Numbered from the stretch's first letter, positions 36,201-48,512 are shown. The stretch: DNA of 64,000 bases from Cavenderia fasciculata (GCF_000203815.1 NW_004457695.1:2726054-2790053); one strand, 5' to 3'. Numbers and translations are program-made. The notes: a model not told the origin generated them from the sequence alone.

Positions 36201-39154
36201 TTGCCACCATCACAACCTCTACCGGAGCAGCTGTCGTCGTTGGAACCAAGTACCCAATCACCACCCAATTCCAATTCAACCAGACTGTCAATTTCGCCGC
36301 CAACGTACTCGTCTCTATCCCATTCACCATCAACGACGGTGTACTCCCATCATCCACCTGTAACCTTGCTGCCACCTTTACCCATTTGAATGTTGCTCCA
36401 GTCCTCTCGTCACCACTCTCGGTCACATCCAACCCAGGTAGCAACATCCAATTCAACATCACTGCCGAAGACTCTGACTCTACCACCATTCAATTTGCCA
36501 TCTACAGCATGACCAAGGGAACCGGTTACTTTTACAACTGCGCCAACCCATCTGTCGAAATCACCATCGCTGGCAACATCCTAAATCCAGTCGCACTCGC
36601 CAACAACAAGGCAGTGTCCCAAGCCATCTGCTACCACATTGACGGTGCTCAAGCCAACGGTCTCAACATTGCAAGCATCAAGTTTATTGCTGCAGACAAC
36701 CAAGCTCTCCCATCCAACATTGTCACTGTCCAAGTCAACGCTGCTGGTACCCGTACCAATGTCAAGCCAGTTGCCACCCCAGTCACTGTCCCAGCACTCA
36801 ATGAAGATGGTCTCTCTGTCGCTATCGTCCTCAACGGTACCGACGCCGATACTTTGGATCAAGGTAACCTCCGTGCAGTCTACACTGCTCCATCCAAGGG
36901 TCAATTGATTGTTGCTGCCGGTGGTGCTGTTGCTGCTGCCGATGGAAAGGCTCCCTACACTGTATACTACAAGCCAAATGCTCTCTTTTACGGAACTGAC
37001 TCATTTACATTCTATGTCTATGATACTATGGGTGCTGTCTCTGACTCTATCACTGTTACACTCACTGTCAACCATGTTAACCATCCACCAACTCTTCCAT
37101 CTGCCACACTCTCATTCACTCAACTCTCACATCCACTCCAATCACTCACACCCAATGATGTAGATGTCGGAGATGTTTTGACATGTTATGTTGTCTCACT
37201 CCCAACTACTGGTCAAGTCACCGACTCTAGCAGTGTTGCTATTACCAGTGTTGCATCACCAGTTGTTCTCTCGACCAAGCAATTCAGTGCCAAGGAAACA
37301 CCAGCCAACTCTATCAACCCATACACCACTACTTTCAAGGCCAAGTGTTGTGATCAAGTTGGTGCCTGTTCCTCAGACACTACCATGACCCTCGTCTACA
37401 CATACATTAACCAAGCTCCAGTTGCCATCCAAACCAACAGCTCTTGTGACCAAGATACTAGTGTCACATTCAACTTTAACTATGCCGATGACAAACCACT
37501 CCCAGCTACCATCAAGTTGGTCACCCTCCCAACCAACGGTGTCCTCCTCGTCAACAATGTACCAGTCACCTCAACCTCTACTATCCTCCCAACCGACAAT
37601 GTAGTGTACCGTCCAAATGCAGGTAAATCCAACGATGATACCATTGGTTTTGCCGGTCCCCTCGACTCTATTCTTTTCAATGTTATTGACTCTGACTTGT
37701 TGGCATCTCAACAACCATCAACTGCCACATTCTATGTTGCTCCACGTAAACCACCCACCTACACCGGTCTCAACGAGCTCAACACCAATGAAGACACTGT
37801 ACTCAACTTTATCATTGAAGGTGCACCACCAAGAGGTCAAGAACAATTCGATCTTGTCTTGGTCAACCTTGAAGGACGTGGACAATTGTCATACTATGTT
37901 TGTAATGAAGAGGAGTGTCTCCGTGTTGCCAAGAATGGTGACAAGTTCCAATACAACACCAAGTACTCGTTCATCTACACTCCATTGGCCAACGACAATG
38001 GAAATGCCATCTTTAACGTATCATTCAACCTCGTCTCTCAACAAGGTATTGTATCCAACGTCTCTACCATCAACATCAATGTACTCCCAGTCAACGATCC
38101 ACCCATCATTGTATTGAACGACTATATCATTGTCAATGTCCAAGCTCCAGCACCATTGACCCAAGTCATCTCATTCCCAATGAACCAAAGTATCATCATG
38201 TCTTGGTCTGGTTATGATATCGATTCGCCAAACAACACCCTCGTCTGTACCGTCAACTCGATCAAGGGTATTTCCGGTGACTTCCGTGCCTACAATGCAT
38301 CCAATGCAGATAATGGCTTTGTCGGTGCCGAGATTGCAAAGGGTTCTTCACTTGGTACATACGACCCAGTCGACAAGTTGTGGCGTCTAGTTTACATTCC
38401 CAAACTCGGTGGGTTCGGTCGTGGATATGCTGGGTTCTCATTCAACCTCGTCGACGACAAGTCACTCATCTCTCTTCCATCGGCCATCACTATCGATGTT
38501 GAGTCGGTCAACGTAGCTCCCTACATTACACTCAATCAACCCAAGTTTGCCGGAGTTGAACAAACCGATATTGTCATCACTGGTGTCACTTTTAGAGACC
38601 CAGATTCCAAGATCAACAATGTCTCTCTTGTCATCTCGGTTGTTGATACTGCCCAACAACTCGTTGCTGGTGCATCCATCTCATTCTATGGCAACGTTGA
38701 AAAGGAATACTGTGTCAATGAAACCAACAAGATCACCTGTGTTGAAGACCAAGACACTTTGAATGCCTTGATCAAGACCATCACTGTCCACAACCCAGTC
38801 GTCGGTGTCATCTTCCTCAACGTCTTTGTCGATGATCTCGGTTACAATGCACCAATCGCCAAACGTAACGTCAGTCATCTCACAGCCACTGAAAACGTTG
38901 CACTTCTCGTCTCATCCAAACCAACCAGCGAGACTACCAACACCACAGTCTTGTCTGCCGCTATTGCCGGTGCCGTCGCAGGTGCTGCCATTCTAGTTGC
39001 CGGTGCCTGGAAGTTCCTCAAGAAGTCCGTCCCGCCAACCAGCGCCTTCTTTGGTGACTCTCCATTCTCTGATGGTGCCATCTCATCCAATCCACTCTAC
39101 CAAGAATCTGGTAATGCTGGTGTCAATCCATTATATGAAACTAGTTCTGCTTAA
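33211..39154 (+). CDS. Sib-type adhesion protein, copy 2, about 1868 aa
   Basis: Exons 33211-33268, 33517-34509 and 34599-39154 place both introns exactly where copy 1 has them (after the signal peptide, and before the EGF-like modules), both phase 1. The domain order is the same: signal peptide (GLLFLVFACAFTQ), N-terminal beta domain, EGF-like modules (CGNGAPCAG, CQCYSGWTGDACD), VWA-like domain (LDVFFLLDVAPKT), beta-domain array, membrane span, and tail with two NPLY motifs (1848-1851 and 1860-1863). As in copy 1, the VWA domain lacks the DxSxS serines. Long stretches of DNA are nearly identical to copy 1 (see findings) while others, such as the VWA domain and the first beta domains, have diverged. 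Codon use is C-ending and GC-richer than copy 1 in the VWA region. Expected to act at the cell surface with talin on the inside. Confidence 0.9.
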
Positions 39155-39520
39155 AATCAATCAAAAATATTTAGTTCTTTAAATTTAATTCATCCAACCT
39201 CCAAATAATAATCAAAATAATCAAAATAATAATAATAGTTACAATCAACCAACCAACCATTCCACTCATTTAATAAACCATAATTAAATCAAATTTATTT
39301 ATTTAAATCTCATTTTTGATTTAATTCATTATCTATAACTCAAATGTCTACCTGCAGCATTAGTAGTATTTATTGTAATAATATATAGTTATTATAATAT
39401 GTCATTGGCTTTGCATCATATCTATAGATTCATTTCCCTAATTTTTTAATGTTTTCTTCCAAAAGTCAAATTTAATTATTTATTATTTATACTTTTCTTG
39501 GGTCATAGAGTTATTATTAT
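39155..39520. other. Intergenic region
   Basis: AT-rich tail of Sib copy 2, with AATAATAATAATAG near 39224-39237, and the leader of the next small gene. No RNA gene or motif recognised. Confidence 0.5.
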
Positions 39521-39970
39521 ATGTCTCAAACTAATACTTCTTTTCATTCAAATGAATTACGTGGTCGTCGATCACACCCATATGTTGCCATTCAAGCAGT
39601 GGGAAGTTGGAAATATATATCAGTTCAGGGAACAACACTTGCATGGGAATCAGGTGCCAAGATTGTCAAGTGTGATGCCACCAAGATTGATATATGTGAA
39701 AAGTTTCAAATGCATGAAACTGATAATATTCATGTTGCATTGGAAGACAGTAGAAGAAATTTTATTAGGGTCAAACCAAATGGATCAGAGGATGGATCTG
39801 GAAATATTCAAACTTGGGAAAGGTTAAAGTTAATCCCTGTGAATGGTCTTTACAATGCTATAAATGATTACTATATCCAAACATTTCATGGGAACTACTT
39901 GACTGAAGCTGGAGGTAATCTATCCCTAACACCACAACCAACTACAATTTTTAGAGTACTTGAATTGTAA
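39521..39970 (+). CDS. Small beta-trefoil/fascin-like protein, 149 aa
   Basis: Single exon, no signal peptide or membrane span. The sequence alternates short strands in the manner of a beta-trefoil: PYVAIQAVGSWKYISVQGTT, VALEDSRRNFIRVKPNG, and FHGNYLTEAGGNLSLTPQPT then FRVLEL. Phrases of the form GKYLxxxGGxLxxxP and FxVxEL are typical of fascin and agglutinin-like trefoils. Fascins bundle actin, and dictyostelids use such folds in hisactophilin-type proteins, but this protein has few His residues, so it is not hisactophilin. At about 150 residues it holds one trefoil. The assignment is by pattern only. Start: ATG following TTATTATTAT; upstream frames do not extend it. Confidence 0.5.
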   Translation: MSQTNTSFHSNELRGRRSHPYVAIQAVGSWKYISVQGTTLAWESGAKIVKCDATKIDICEKFQMHETDNIHVALEDSRRNFIRVKPNGSEDGSGNIQTWERLKLIPVNGLYNAINDYYIQTFHGNYLTEAGGNLSLTPQPTTIFRVLEL

Positions 39971-40716
39971 AAAAAAAAATATTCAACTGTTTCCAACTTT
40001 CTTATTGTTGTGAATATTTAAAAAATAAATAGAGGATGGCATTTATAATACTATTTAATTCAAAATTTGGTTAAAAAGAAAAGACAGGAAAAAAAAAAAA
40101 AGAAAAAGAGGTGGTGAGGTGTATATTTTATAATTTAATATGAACACCTTATATTTATCCATTCAAAACTACTCTTCTATATTATGAGAACATATCTTTG
40201 ATACCTTTAATTTCATTTTATGAATATATATATATTTAAAAATCATCGATCGAAAAATCACATCAAAAAAAAGTTGTAAAAAAAGTGGATATTTTCATTG
40301 TCATGCCCAGGATCAGATTCAAAGTATCTCTGAGAGTTGAGTGTGGTATTAGTCCCTATTATTTACTTCCTTCTCCCTATCTCCTCCTCTCTACAAATAT
40401 TTTGCATCTTCTATCTTTACCAACTTACAACATCACACGTTCATTGTTATTTATTAATTGTTTGTTGTTGTGTGTACATGTGTGAAGAATCAGATTGACA
40501 TCTTTCACTTACACCACCACGAGATCAACCGTCGCGACTAGTCACCAGCAATCAATCAATCAAGCTACATTACAGATAAGTCATAGAACCCACAACTAGC
40601 TACGACTCTACTACTAGTTATAATCTATCGACATTCATCACCTATATCGAGTAATATCAAAGTAGTAGTAGCTATCAGGTGTCAGTCGCTGTGTTGTTGA
40701 TTAGATCAGTAGCAAG
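39971..40716. other. Intergenic region and 5' leader of the myosin gene
   Basis: AT-rich until about 40270, then a less AT-rich, CATCA/CTACT-rich stretch (40480-40716) that looks like a 5' untranslated leader. A short open frame (40285-40485) in the middle has no similarity to anything I recognise. Confidence 0.5.
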
Positions 40717-43700
40717 ATGAACCATTACAGAGTGTCAGAAGGTCTAGAGGATCTATGCTACCTTGAACAGTTGAGCGAGACTGATGTATTAAACAACATA
40801 CAACTTCGATTTCAAAAGGGGTCGATCTATACCAAGATTGGTGAGCAGATTATCAGTATCAATCCATTTACCTCATCTACTGCCTCATCTTCTTCCTCTT
40901 CTTCCACCACAACTGCCTCTTCATCCTCAACCAATATTTATTCAACGCAATCAAAACAATCATTTAGAAACAAGTACATGTATGAGTGTCCACCACACAT
41001 CTATGCCCTGGCAGAAGACACTTACAAGAAATTATTATTGACCAAGGAAAATCAATGTGTAATCATAACTGGAGAAAGTGGTGCTGGTATGAAAACATCA
41101 ATCAAACAAATAGATTGAATACATTGAATCATTAATAATTAATCAATTACATTTATTATTATTAGGTAAAACGGAAGCATCAAAAATATTTATGGACTAT
41201 ATATCATTTTGTAGTAGTAAAATTAATAACAATAATAACAACGATATTATGAAAAAGGTTATTGATTCAAATGTATTATTAGAAGCTTTTGGTAATGCCA
41301 AAACAATTAGAAATGTATTTATTAATCAATCAATATTATATTAACCATAACTCAATTGAGATTTGACTAATAATATTCTTCTTGCTCTATTTATTTAGGA
41401 TAACTCATCAAGATTTGGTAAATTTATAAATTTACAATTTGATGTAAATGGAATACCAGTTGGAGCAAAGATTAATCAATATTTAATTGAAAAGTCACGT
41501 GTTAATACAAGAGCACATGGCGAAAGAAACTTTCACATCTTTTATCAATTTTTAACAAATCATAAATTGACTGAAAGGTATGGTCTGAGTGGAGACTCGT
41601 CAATCTACAAGTGTCTCAGTAATAGCGATTGTTTCAAAGTGGACACGATCAATGACAAGAAATTATTTGATAATTTACTCGATTCTATGAACGGATTGGG
41701 TTGGAACGATCATCAACAAGACGCTATTTGGAGAGTGATCGCTGCCATTTTGTTGATTGGTAACCTAGACTTTGAAAGTGACACTGAAAAGTCTACGGTC
41801 GACGCTGTCGTTGTCTCTACACCAGACGTGTTGAAACGCATATGTCTACTGTTGCAATGTAACCAAGACTCTCTTGAAAAGGCACTCATCTCGAGATCTT
41901 TGACTACTGGTGCTGGAAAACGTGCCAGTTCGATTCGTGTACTCTTGGATTACCATCAAGCATGCAATGCAAGAGACTCTTTGGCACGTGTATTATATGA
42001 AAGATTGTTTGGTCATATTTTGGATCGTCTAAACACCACCCTCAAGCCAAAGGACCGAGTGCATGTCGAATCAATGATTGGTATCCTCGATATCTATGGC
42101 TTTGAAGTGTTTCAAAACAACAGTTTCGAGCAATTCATCATCAACTATGCCAACGAAAAACTACAACAACTCTTTATCCACCTCGTCCTCCGTCAAGAAC
42201 AGGAAGACTATGAAAAGGAAGGTATCAACTGGGTCAACATCAACTACTTTGACAATGCGCCCGTCATTGAGTTGATTGAAGGTCACCCAGTAGGTCTTTT
42301 CAAGCTACTAGAAGAGTCTTGTTTGGTTGGTCAGGCCACTCCAGAGACTCTGATGAACAAGTTTAATCAGTTCTTTGACAAACATCCATTCTATCAATCG
42401 TTTGAACAAACATTGGCCCTTTCACCATCGTCTCCTCAATCCTTTGAGACACCAGTTTGCCAATTCACTGTCAAACACTATGCAGGCAAAGTAACCTACG
42501 ACTTGACACACTTTTTGGCAAAGAATCGTGATTCTCTTCATCATGATCTCTTGTTGGCAGTTGAAACATCGAAAAATGACATCATCCACTCGATCTACTC
42601 CATCTCTGAACAATTAAAGATTAGCAACAGCAAAAGAATGCCAATGACATCGGCTCAACAATTTAAAGTTGCCATCAATGAACTCATCAGTATCCTCCTA
42701 ACTTGTCAACCACATTATATTAGATGTATAAAATCAAATGATCAAAAGAAATCAAATTATTTTGATCATGAAAGAGTTTTAGATCAAGTAAGTAAAAAAA
42801 AAAGAAAAAGAAAAAGAAATAAGATTATATTAATATTAAACTAAAACTAATTTCTTTTTATTTTCTAGATTCGATATTTAAATACAGTTGATACAGTTAA
42901 AGTTATTAAAGCTGGTTTTGCAAATAAATGGCATTATAATAGATTCTTTTCAAGATTTAGTATTACCTGTAATTCTACTTGGCCAATTTGGGATGTATGT
43001 AATAGAATAGAAAGAAAGAAAGAAAAAAACTATATTGTTTATTAATTTTAATTTGGTTTCTTTTTATATTTTAGAAATCAATTAAAGAAGGAGTAGAAGA
43101 AATTATTAAAAATTTAATTTCAAATGTAAATGAAAGAAATCAACAATGTGTATTTGGAAGAAAAAAACTATTTATCAAATCGGCCAAGACATTATTCTTG
43201 TTTGAAAAAATCAGAGAAGATAATTTACCAAAGGCTGTTGTGATCATTCAAAAGCTATGGAGAGGCCATCAGGCGCGAGTATGGTTCCAAGCAGAAAAGA
43301 GACGTCTACAAGAGGAAAAGGAAGAAATTCAAAGACAATTGGCTAGAAAGAGAGCCGTTCAGAGAATTCAATCTGTCTATCAACGATACAAGATTCGATC
43401 GTTTATCAAAAAACTTGGTCAATGGATTGAAGGACCCTATTACAACAAGGGTCGCCCAATGCCAGCCTTGTGGACATGTCGTCGTCCAATCGATGATATG
43501 ATGCAAGTTATGCACATTACATGGTGGGCAAAGGTCAAGGTTTCAAAACTGACACTTGAACAACGTGCTCTTGTAAGACAAAAGATTCTTTGTTTGGACT
43601 TGTTTGGTGGAGGATATTTGAAAAAGAAACCTTGGGAACCAAAACGTAGATTTATGGCAGATTACATGTCCAATGATAGTAATCCCAAGAAACAACAATT

Positions 43701-44226
43701 TACAGAAGCCATTCAAAATCTTTTCCCAAAAGGAGAGGACAAGGAAATTCTCTTTGCCGACAATGTCATCAAGGTCAACAAGAGAGGAAAATCTCAACTA
43801 CGTACCCTCATCATCACCGATCAACACATCTATAAATACGATCCAAAGAAATACAAAAAGAAAAAAGAAGGACTCAAAATTCACATGATTGTAGCTCTCA
43901 GCGCCAGCAACAAACGAGATACATTCATGTCAATCCACTTTAAACAACCAATTCGTGACCTCTTTATCGATTTGGGATGTGAAGGTGTTGAAAAGGTTAG
44001 TGAAGCAGCAACCATTCTAGTCCAACAAGTTTACAAGTTGACTCGAACCTCTATACCCCTCCTCCTAAGAGAACCAGTTACCTTTAACAACAGCCGTGAC
44101 TCTAGACATGTTGGTCAAGATTGGGTTGTATCATTCTCACCTTATCCACGTGGAAAAGAATCTCAATTGTGTACATTTAACAAAGGTAAAGGAAATGCAG
44201 CAATTGTTTATTATCCTCCAGAATAA
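40717..44226 (+). CDS. Class I myosin heavy chain, short-tailed, about 1061 aa
   Basis: Exons 40717-41086, 41166-41314, 41399-42787, 42869-42994, 43075-44226; phases 1,0,0,0. The first intron splits the P-loop codon. Motor domain (~1-720): P-loop GESGAGKT (119-126), switch [11 protein letters not shown], switch II DIYGFE, and the actin-binding region [20 protein letters not shown]. Two IQ motifs follow ([26 protein letters not shown]), then a basic TH1 tail that binds acidic lipids ([19 protein letters not shown]). There is no SH3 or GPQ tail, so this is the short-tailed class, like dictyostelid MyoA/MyoE/MyoF; the exact ortholog is unclear. A Ser/Thr-rich insert (~50-75) replaces the usual YTPEIVEQY segment after INPF. 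Before the DSLAR helix there is KRASSIRV, where the TEDS-rule residue falls, and this would suit PAK-type kinase phosphorylation. Expected role: membrane-actin motility, endocytosis. Confidence 0.93.
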
Positions 44227-44419
44227 ATAAATAAAAGGGAAAAAACTATTATATTTTTTAAAAAAAGGGATTGAAGAGGGAAATAATTTATTGATAATTA
44301 CAATTAATATGTAAAATATTATTACTTGATTATTATTGATTTTAATGATTAATAAGGGCAGGTATAGAAAAAATATATATTTTTCTTTTTGTTCTTTTCT
44401 TTTTTAATTTTTTCTATTT

Positions 44420-46165
44420 TTAAAAGTCTTCATCGCTATCATCACGATAAGCAACAACATTTGATTGTCTCTTACGAATAAGAGAAACTACAAGACCAAT
44501 TAAAAATGTACCAACAAATACCCAAGTTGCATAATAATAAACAATACCAAAGAAGCTTGTTCCCATTTGAATTCTTGAAGAGAGGACACCGATTTGAGTC
44601 ATTTGACAGGCATTGGGTGGAGCATCCAAACTGCATGGAGAAACGGCTTGACTGGTAGCATTGAACCAAACTTGAGTACCAAACATACCATAACGAGGAG
44701 CCAATGTGAGAATTTGAACATTCATACAAAGATTGGCAAGCATTAAAAGAACGGTGGCCATTAAAAGACCTTGTGGTGCAGTTCTTCTTGGTAAAAATTC
44801 ATACATCTTGATCCAAATAAATCTAATACCAATACGAACAATACCTGCCAAAGTTGAGAAATATACAAATGTAATTAATAATCCTAAAATTATAAAATCT
44901 AATGGGAAATACTAAAAAGAAAAAAGAAAAAAGGTTAATATTTTCTTTTTCTTATTCTATTATTCTTTTTTCTTTTTTTTTTTGTTTCCATACAGGAGCA
45001 AGAAGTGATAAAAGTAAATCAACTGGATTTTTTAATTTTGGATAAGTAGTAAGGAAACCACAAGATGAACCACAAACTGAACTTGTAAGTTTATCAATGA
45101 TTGAAAGAACGATAGAAATTACTATAAGGAATGATACCAAAAGGAAAACAAAACCAAAGATAAAAGAGAATGGACGGAATATGACGAGAATCTTTTTAAT
45201 TCCCTTTTCCGAACCATCCAAACGACTTGAACGACGTTGAAGGGCTCTTTCACGCGATTGAAGAAGTGAAAGATTAGCTTCGTCACGTGACGACATGTTC
45301 TTTCCAGATGCATTCTTTGAAGAGAGGAAGCCAACACGTTCTCTAGTCTTGGAGAGATCGCTATCGATTTGATCACGATCATCTGATACTCTTCTCTTTC
45401 CTTTGATCAGACCCATTGGCATTGCCGACAGACCATAGGCAGTGTATGAAATCCAAACGATAAATCCAAGTAATGTCAAACAAGCAATGGCAAACATTAA
45501 AGATGCCTCTGCTGCGTTTTGATTCATAATTTCATCTTGAATCCAATCTTTAACGTTTTGATTATCCACTGGTTTTGAAGATCCAGGACGAATGAATGCT
45601 CCAACAATCAGCAATACAACCATAAATACAATTAAAAAGGTTGTGTATTTACATCCCGCATATACTCTTTGACATGTTGTTAATCCTTCATCATACTCTT
45701 CAAAATAGAAATAAGCAAATGGTATCAATACCAATGCAAATCCTAAAATTAATGCGTATAATACTAAATAAAAAAGAAAATAGAAATAGAAATAGAAATA
45801 GAAAGAAAAGAAAAGAAATCGGTCAGAAAACTATGTTTACAATTGCGTTCGTCTTTGTCGTTTCCTTCTATTCTCTCTCTCTTACCATAATAAATAATTC
45901 TAATAGAATCATTTCTAAAATTGATATCACTTGTTGATAGTGTGACATTTCCTCCTTGATCAGACATTGTACTGACATTCAAGATATCTACTGGGATAAT
46001 GAATAGACATAAAAGGGTGATGGTTAAACCGAGGACTGCAACCACGGTTGTTAACTTTTCTGCTTCATGCTTGTCAGAGTAGTATTTAACAATTAAATAG
46101 TTTAATGCTAATATTACAACTATACAAACACCAAAAGATGCATATCCAATTGCTATTGGTAACAT
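44420..46165 (-). CDS. lmbrd1: LMBR1-domain protein 1 homolog (lysosomal cobalamin-type transporter), about 513 aa
   Basis: Exons 46165-45886, 45763-44994, 44911-44420 (phases 1, 0). Nine or so hydrophobic spans are visible, starting IGYASFGVCIVVILALNYLI and TTVVAVLGLTITLLCLFIIP, with a central hydrophilic cytosolic loop (about residues 220-300) rich in Arg, Asp and Ser (RVSDDRDQIDSDLSKTRERV). Stretches such as IIPVDILNVST, FAYFYFEEYDEG and CGSSCGFLTTYPKLKNPVD are characteristic of LMBRD1-type proteins. In animals LMBRD1 helps cobalamin leave the lysosome together with an ABCD transporter; here the same location is inferred. The length is close to the usual ~540 residues. The gene converges on the myosin gene with a spacer of about 190 bases. 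Confidence 0.88.
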
Positions 46166-46487
46166 ATCTTCTAAATGACTATTAGTCGGTTATTACTATT
46201 ACTACGATAAACTATATATATTTATTTAAACAAAGCTAAAGCTAAAGCTAAAGGGGTTAAGTTGAATGAGAGAGGGAAGGGTTGGTTTGTGTTGTTGTTG
46301 TTTTATCTTTTTAATCATACTAAAAAAAATATAATAGTGAGGGTGATGAATTTGGGTAATAAAATTAATTTTATTTATTTTAATTTAATTTAAATATTTT
46401 TAGATCCCCAGGTTTCGTTGTTGTTTTTGTCCGATCCTACCTTGAACAACCAACTTTTCTTTTCCTAATTATTATTATTTTTTTTTA
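46166..46487. other. Short intergenic region
   Basis: Holds the LMBD1 leader and the tail of the next minus-strand gene. AGCTAA repeats at 46235-46252; otherwise AT-rich with no gene. Confidence 0.5.
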
Positions 46488-46961
46488 TTATTTTTTGTTA
46501 TTATTATCAACAGTTGTTGAAGTAGTACCACTAGAGGTACTGCTACTAGGAGTAAGAGGTTTTGAAGTAAAACGATAGACACCAAAAGCAATGAGACCAG
46601 CAGTGATAGCTAGTCCCCAACTATAACCAGATGCTCTAAGAAAACCTCTATAGAACTCACCGACGTTGAGCTTTGGAAACTCTTTACCTGACTCTTCAAT
46701 GTGTGTACGAGGTTTAAAGAAACTCTCTGATGTCTTTCCTTCATCGAGTCTGAAGCTGTTTGGGTCTCTAGATACATTCAACTTTTCATAGATCTTTTCT
46801 TTTGCTTTCTCTTGGTTCTTGTGATGTTCATCGATGAGGTGTTCTTTGGTCTCTTCAAGTTTACCAATATTCTCTACTACTTTTGTTTTTAATTCTTCTA
46901 ATACCTTTTCTTTGGCTTTATTAGATTTATTATTATTATTATCATTGTTTTGGTTTACCAT
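46488..46961 (-). CDS. Small single-pass membrane protein, 157 aa
   Basis: Single exon. Residues 1-15 are Asn-rich, residues ~16-62 are a charged Lys/Glu helix likely to form a coiled coil (KAKEKVLEELKTKVVENIGK), and one membrane span lies near residues 111-131 (SWGLAITAGLIAFGVYRF). The tail is Ser/Thr-rich and ends NNNNKK. With no signal peptide and a helix before the span it may be a tail-anchored or mitochondrial outer-membrane protein, but the ~27-residue tail after the span is long for a strict tail anchor. I do not recognise the family. Confidence 0.65.
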   Translation of the reverse strand: MVNQNNDNNNNKSNKAKEKVLEELKTKVVENIGKLEETKEHLIDEHHKNQEKAKEKIYEKLNVSRDPNSFRLDEGKTSESFFKPRTHIEESGKEFPKLNVGEFYRGFLRASGYSWGLAITAGLIAFGVYRFTSKPLTPSSSTSSGTTSTTVDNNNKK

Positions 46962-48041
46962 TATGAATTATTAGTTTGTTTATTTTATTTAATTATTATT
47001 TGTTTGTGTTTATTATTTGTATGTAACGTGTTTATATGATTTGTTTCTCTGTTTGTATTAGTTTAATATCTCTCTCCTCTCACACACAAACTCATTGATG
47101 AAGTTCACACAAACACCAAACAAACAATTAAAATAATTTAATTACCACAATTTAATTTTCGTTTTTGTAGTTTAACAATTATTAATTAATTGGACAAGAA
47201 ATAATAATCAACAATATATTTTGTTTTTTTTATGTTCCATGTGACCTGCCATATAAAGAGAGATGTCTTCTATTGGGCATAATGATATTGAATGGGAATA
47301 GGTATCAATGGAATGTTCAAAGTATTATCGACTCTATTGAGTCCGTCTCAAAAAAATTGGATGGTTTTGTATAATTATTAATATCGAAATAAATGATAAT
47401 GGATGGAATACATTGAACAAGGTTTAACATTTATACTTTTATATGGACCAGGCATATCTTGACTTGTCTATCAAGTATCGAAACCAATTATTGTTGATTT
47501 TTTATGTAGTTTTGTTCTCATCATTATTGCAAGGTATACCAACTTTATTGCAAAAGCAATCAACGTTATTTGTTTGATAAATGTTTTAATCCAGTCACAA
47601 AAGAATTTGTGAACCTTCCTCTTTTTGTAAACTGCCCATTACTTATTTTACTTTGGAGTGTTTTGTTATGATGACTCTTAAAATAACAACAATTCTATAT
47701 ATAAAACATCAAGATGTTCTATTTAAATAATACAGCTGCCACCCATGCAATGTATGTACATACAGATACAATAAGTTGACATTTTATCAAGCGACATAAC
47801 AACAACTCTTGCCTTGGTATAATTATTATTATTTTTTGGGCAATGGGCACCCATTTAAATGCATGCACCAGATTTTAGACGTTCTCATGAAGCTGGTTGG
47901 TGAGTGTTTACCCTTCCTCTCAGAGAATTCATTCACACATGCTTATAAGTTGATTAAATAACTAGTACAAGTTAATTTTCAAGGCTTTAACAAAATATTA
48001 TCTTTTTTTAAATAAAAGAATTTGCCACTTAAAAAAAACAC
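46962..48041. other. Intergenic region
   Basis: About 1.1 kb, AT-rich, without a gene I can support on either strand. It includes the promoter of the small membrane protein and the poorly coding 5' side of the HSP70-like fragment. Confidence 0.5.
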
Positions 48042-48398
48042 AAAAATGGCGGTCTGTCCAAAGAACAAATCGAAAAGATGACTGCCAATGTCGCCAAGTA
48101 CTGGGCCGACTACCAAGATCAAAAGAATTGTTCAGATTCCAAGGAAAATTTGGAATCCTATATAGAAACAGTGCTTGAAGCCATCAAGAATGAAAGAACA
48201 TTTCAGAGAAAGACCAGACGATCAAAGATGGACGGTATCTTTCAAGAAACTATCGAATGGATCAACAACAACCAAAGCGCTACCAATCAAGAGTTTGTTG
48301 ACAAGTTTAAGGATCTTGATCAACTCATCAGCCCAATCCTTCAACGAGCCAGTGAAAATACAAATGATATTGTTGAAGAAGAAGAAGTTGATATATAA
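48042..48398 (+). pseudogene. HSP70 C-terminal fragment, 5'-truncated
   Basis: The frame from 48042 reads KNGGLSKEQIEKMTANVAKY, then a helical region and TIEWINNNQSATNQEFVDKF, ending EEEEVDI. This corresponds to the C-terminal end of the substrate-binding domain and lid of cytosolic HSP70 (GRLSKEEIEKM..., ...EAIxWLxxNQxAxxEEFxxK...) and its EEVD end, here with an extra Ile. The ATPase domain is absent, a stop lies just upstream of the matching frame, and the sequence is divergent, so it is probably a gene relic. The internal ATG at 48078 could start a 106-residue protein, so a small expressed gene is not ruled out. It converges on the ankyrin-type gene. Confidence 0.6.
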
Positions 48399-48512
48399 AT
48401 AAATAAAAAAATAACCTGTAGTTATAAGCAGATGTAAGATCTGCCTTTGGGTTCTAAACCAAGATGATGTGACAGAGAGGGGGAGCTGACAAGTAAAATG
48501 TACACTTACGAT

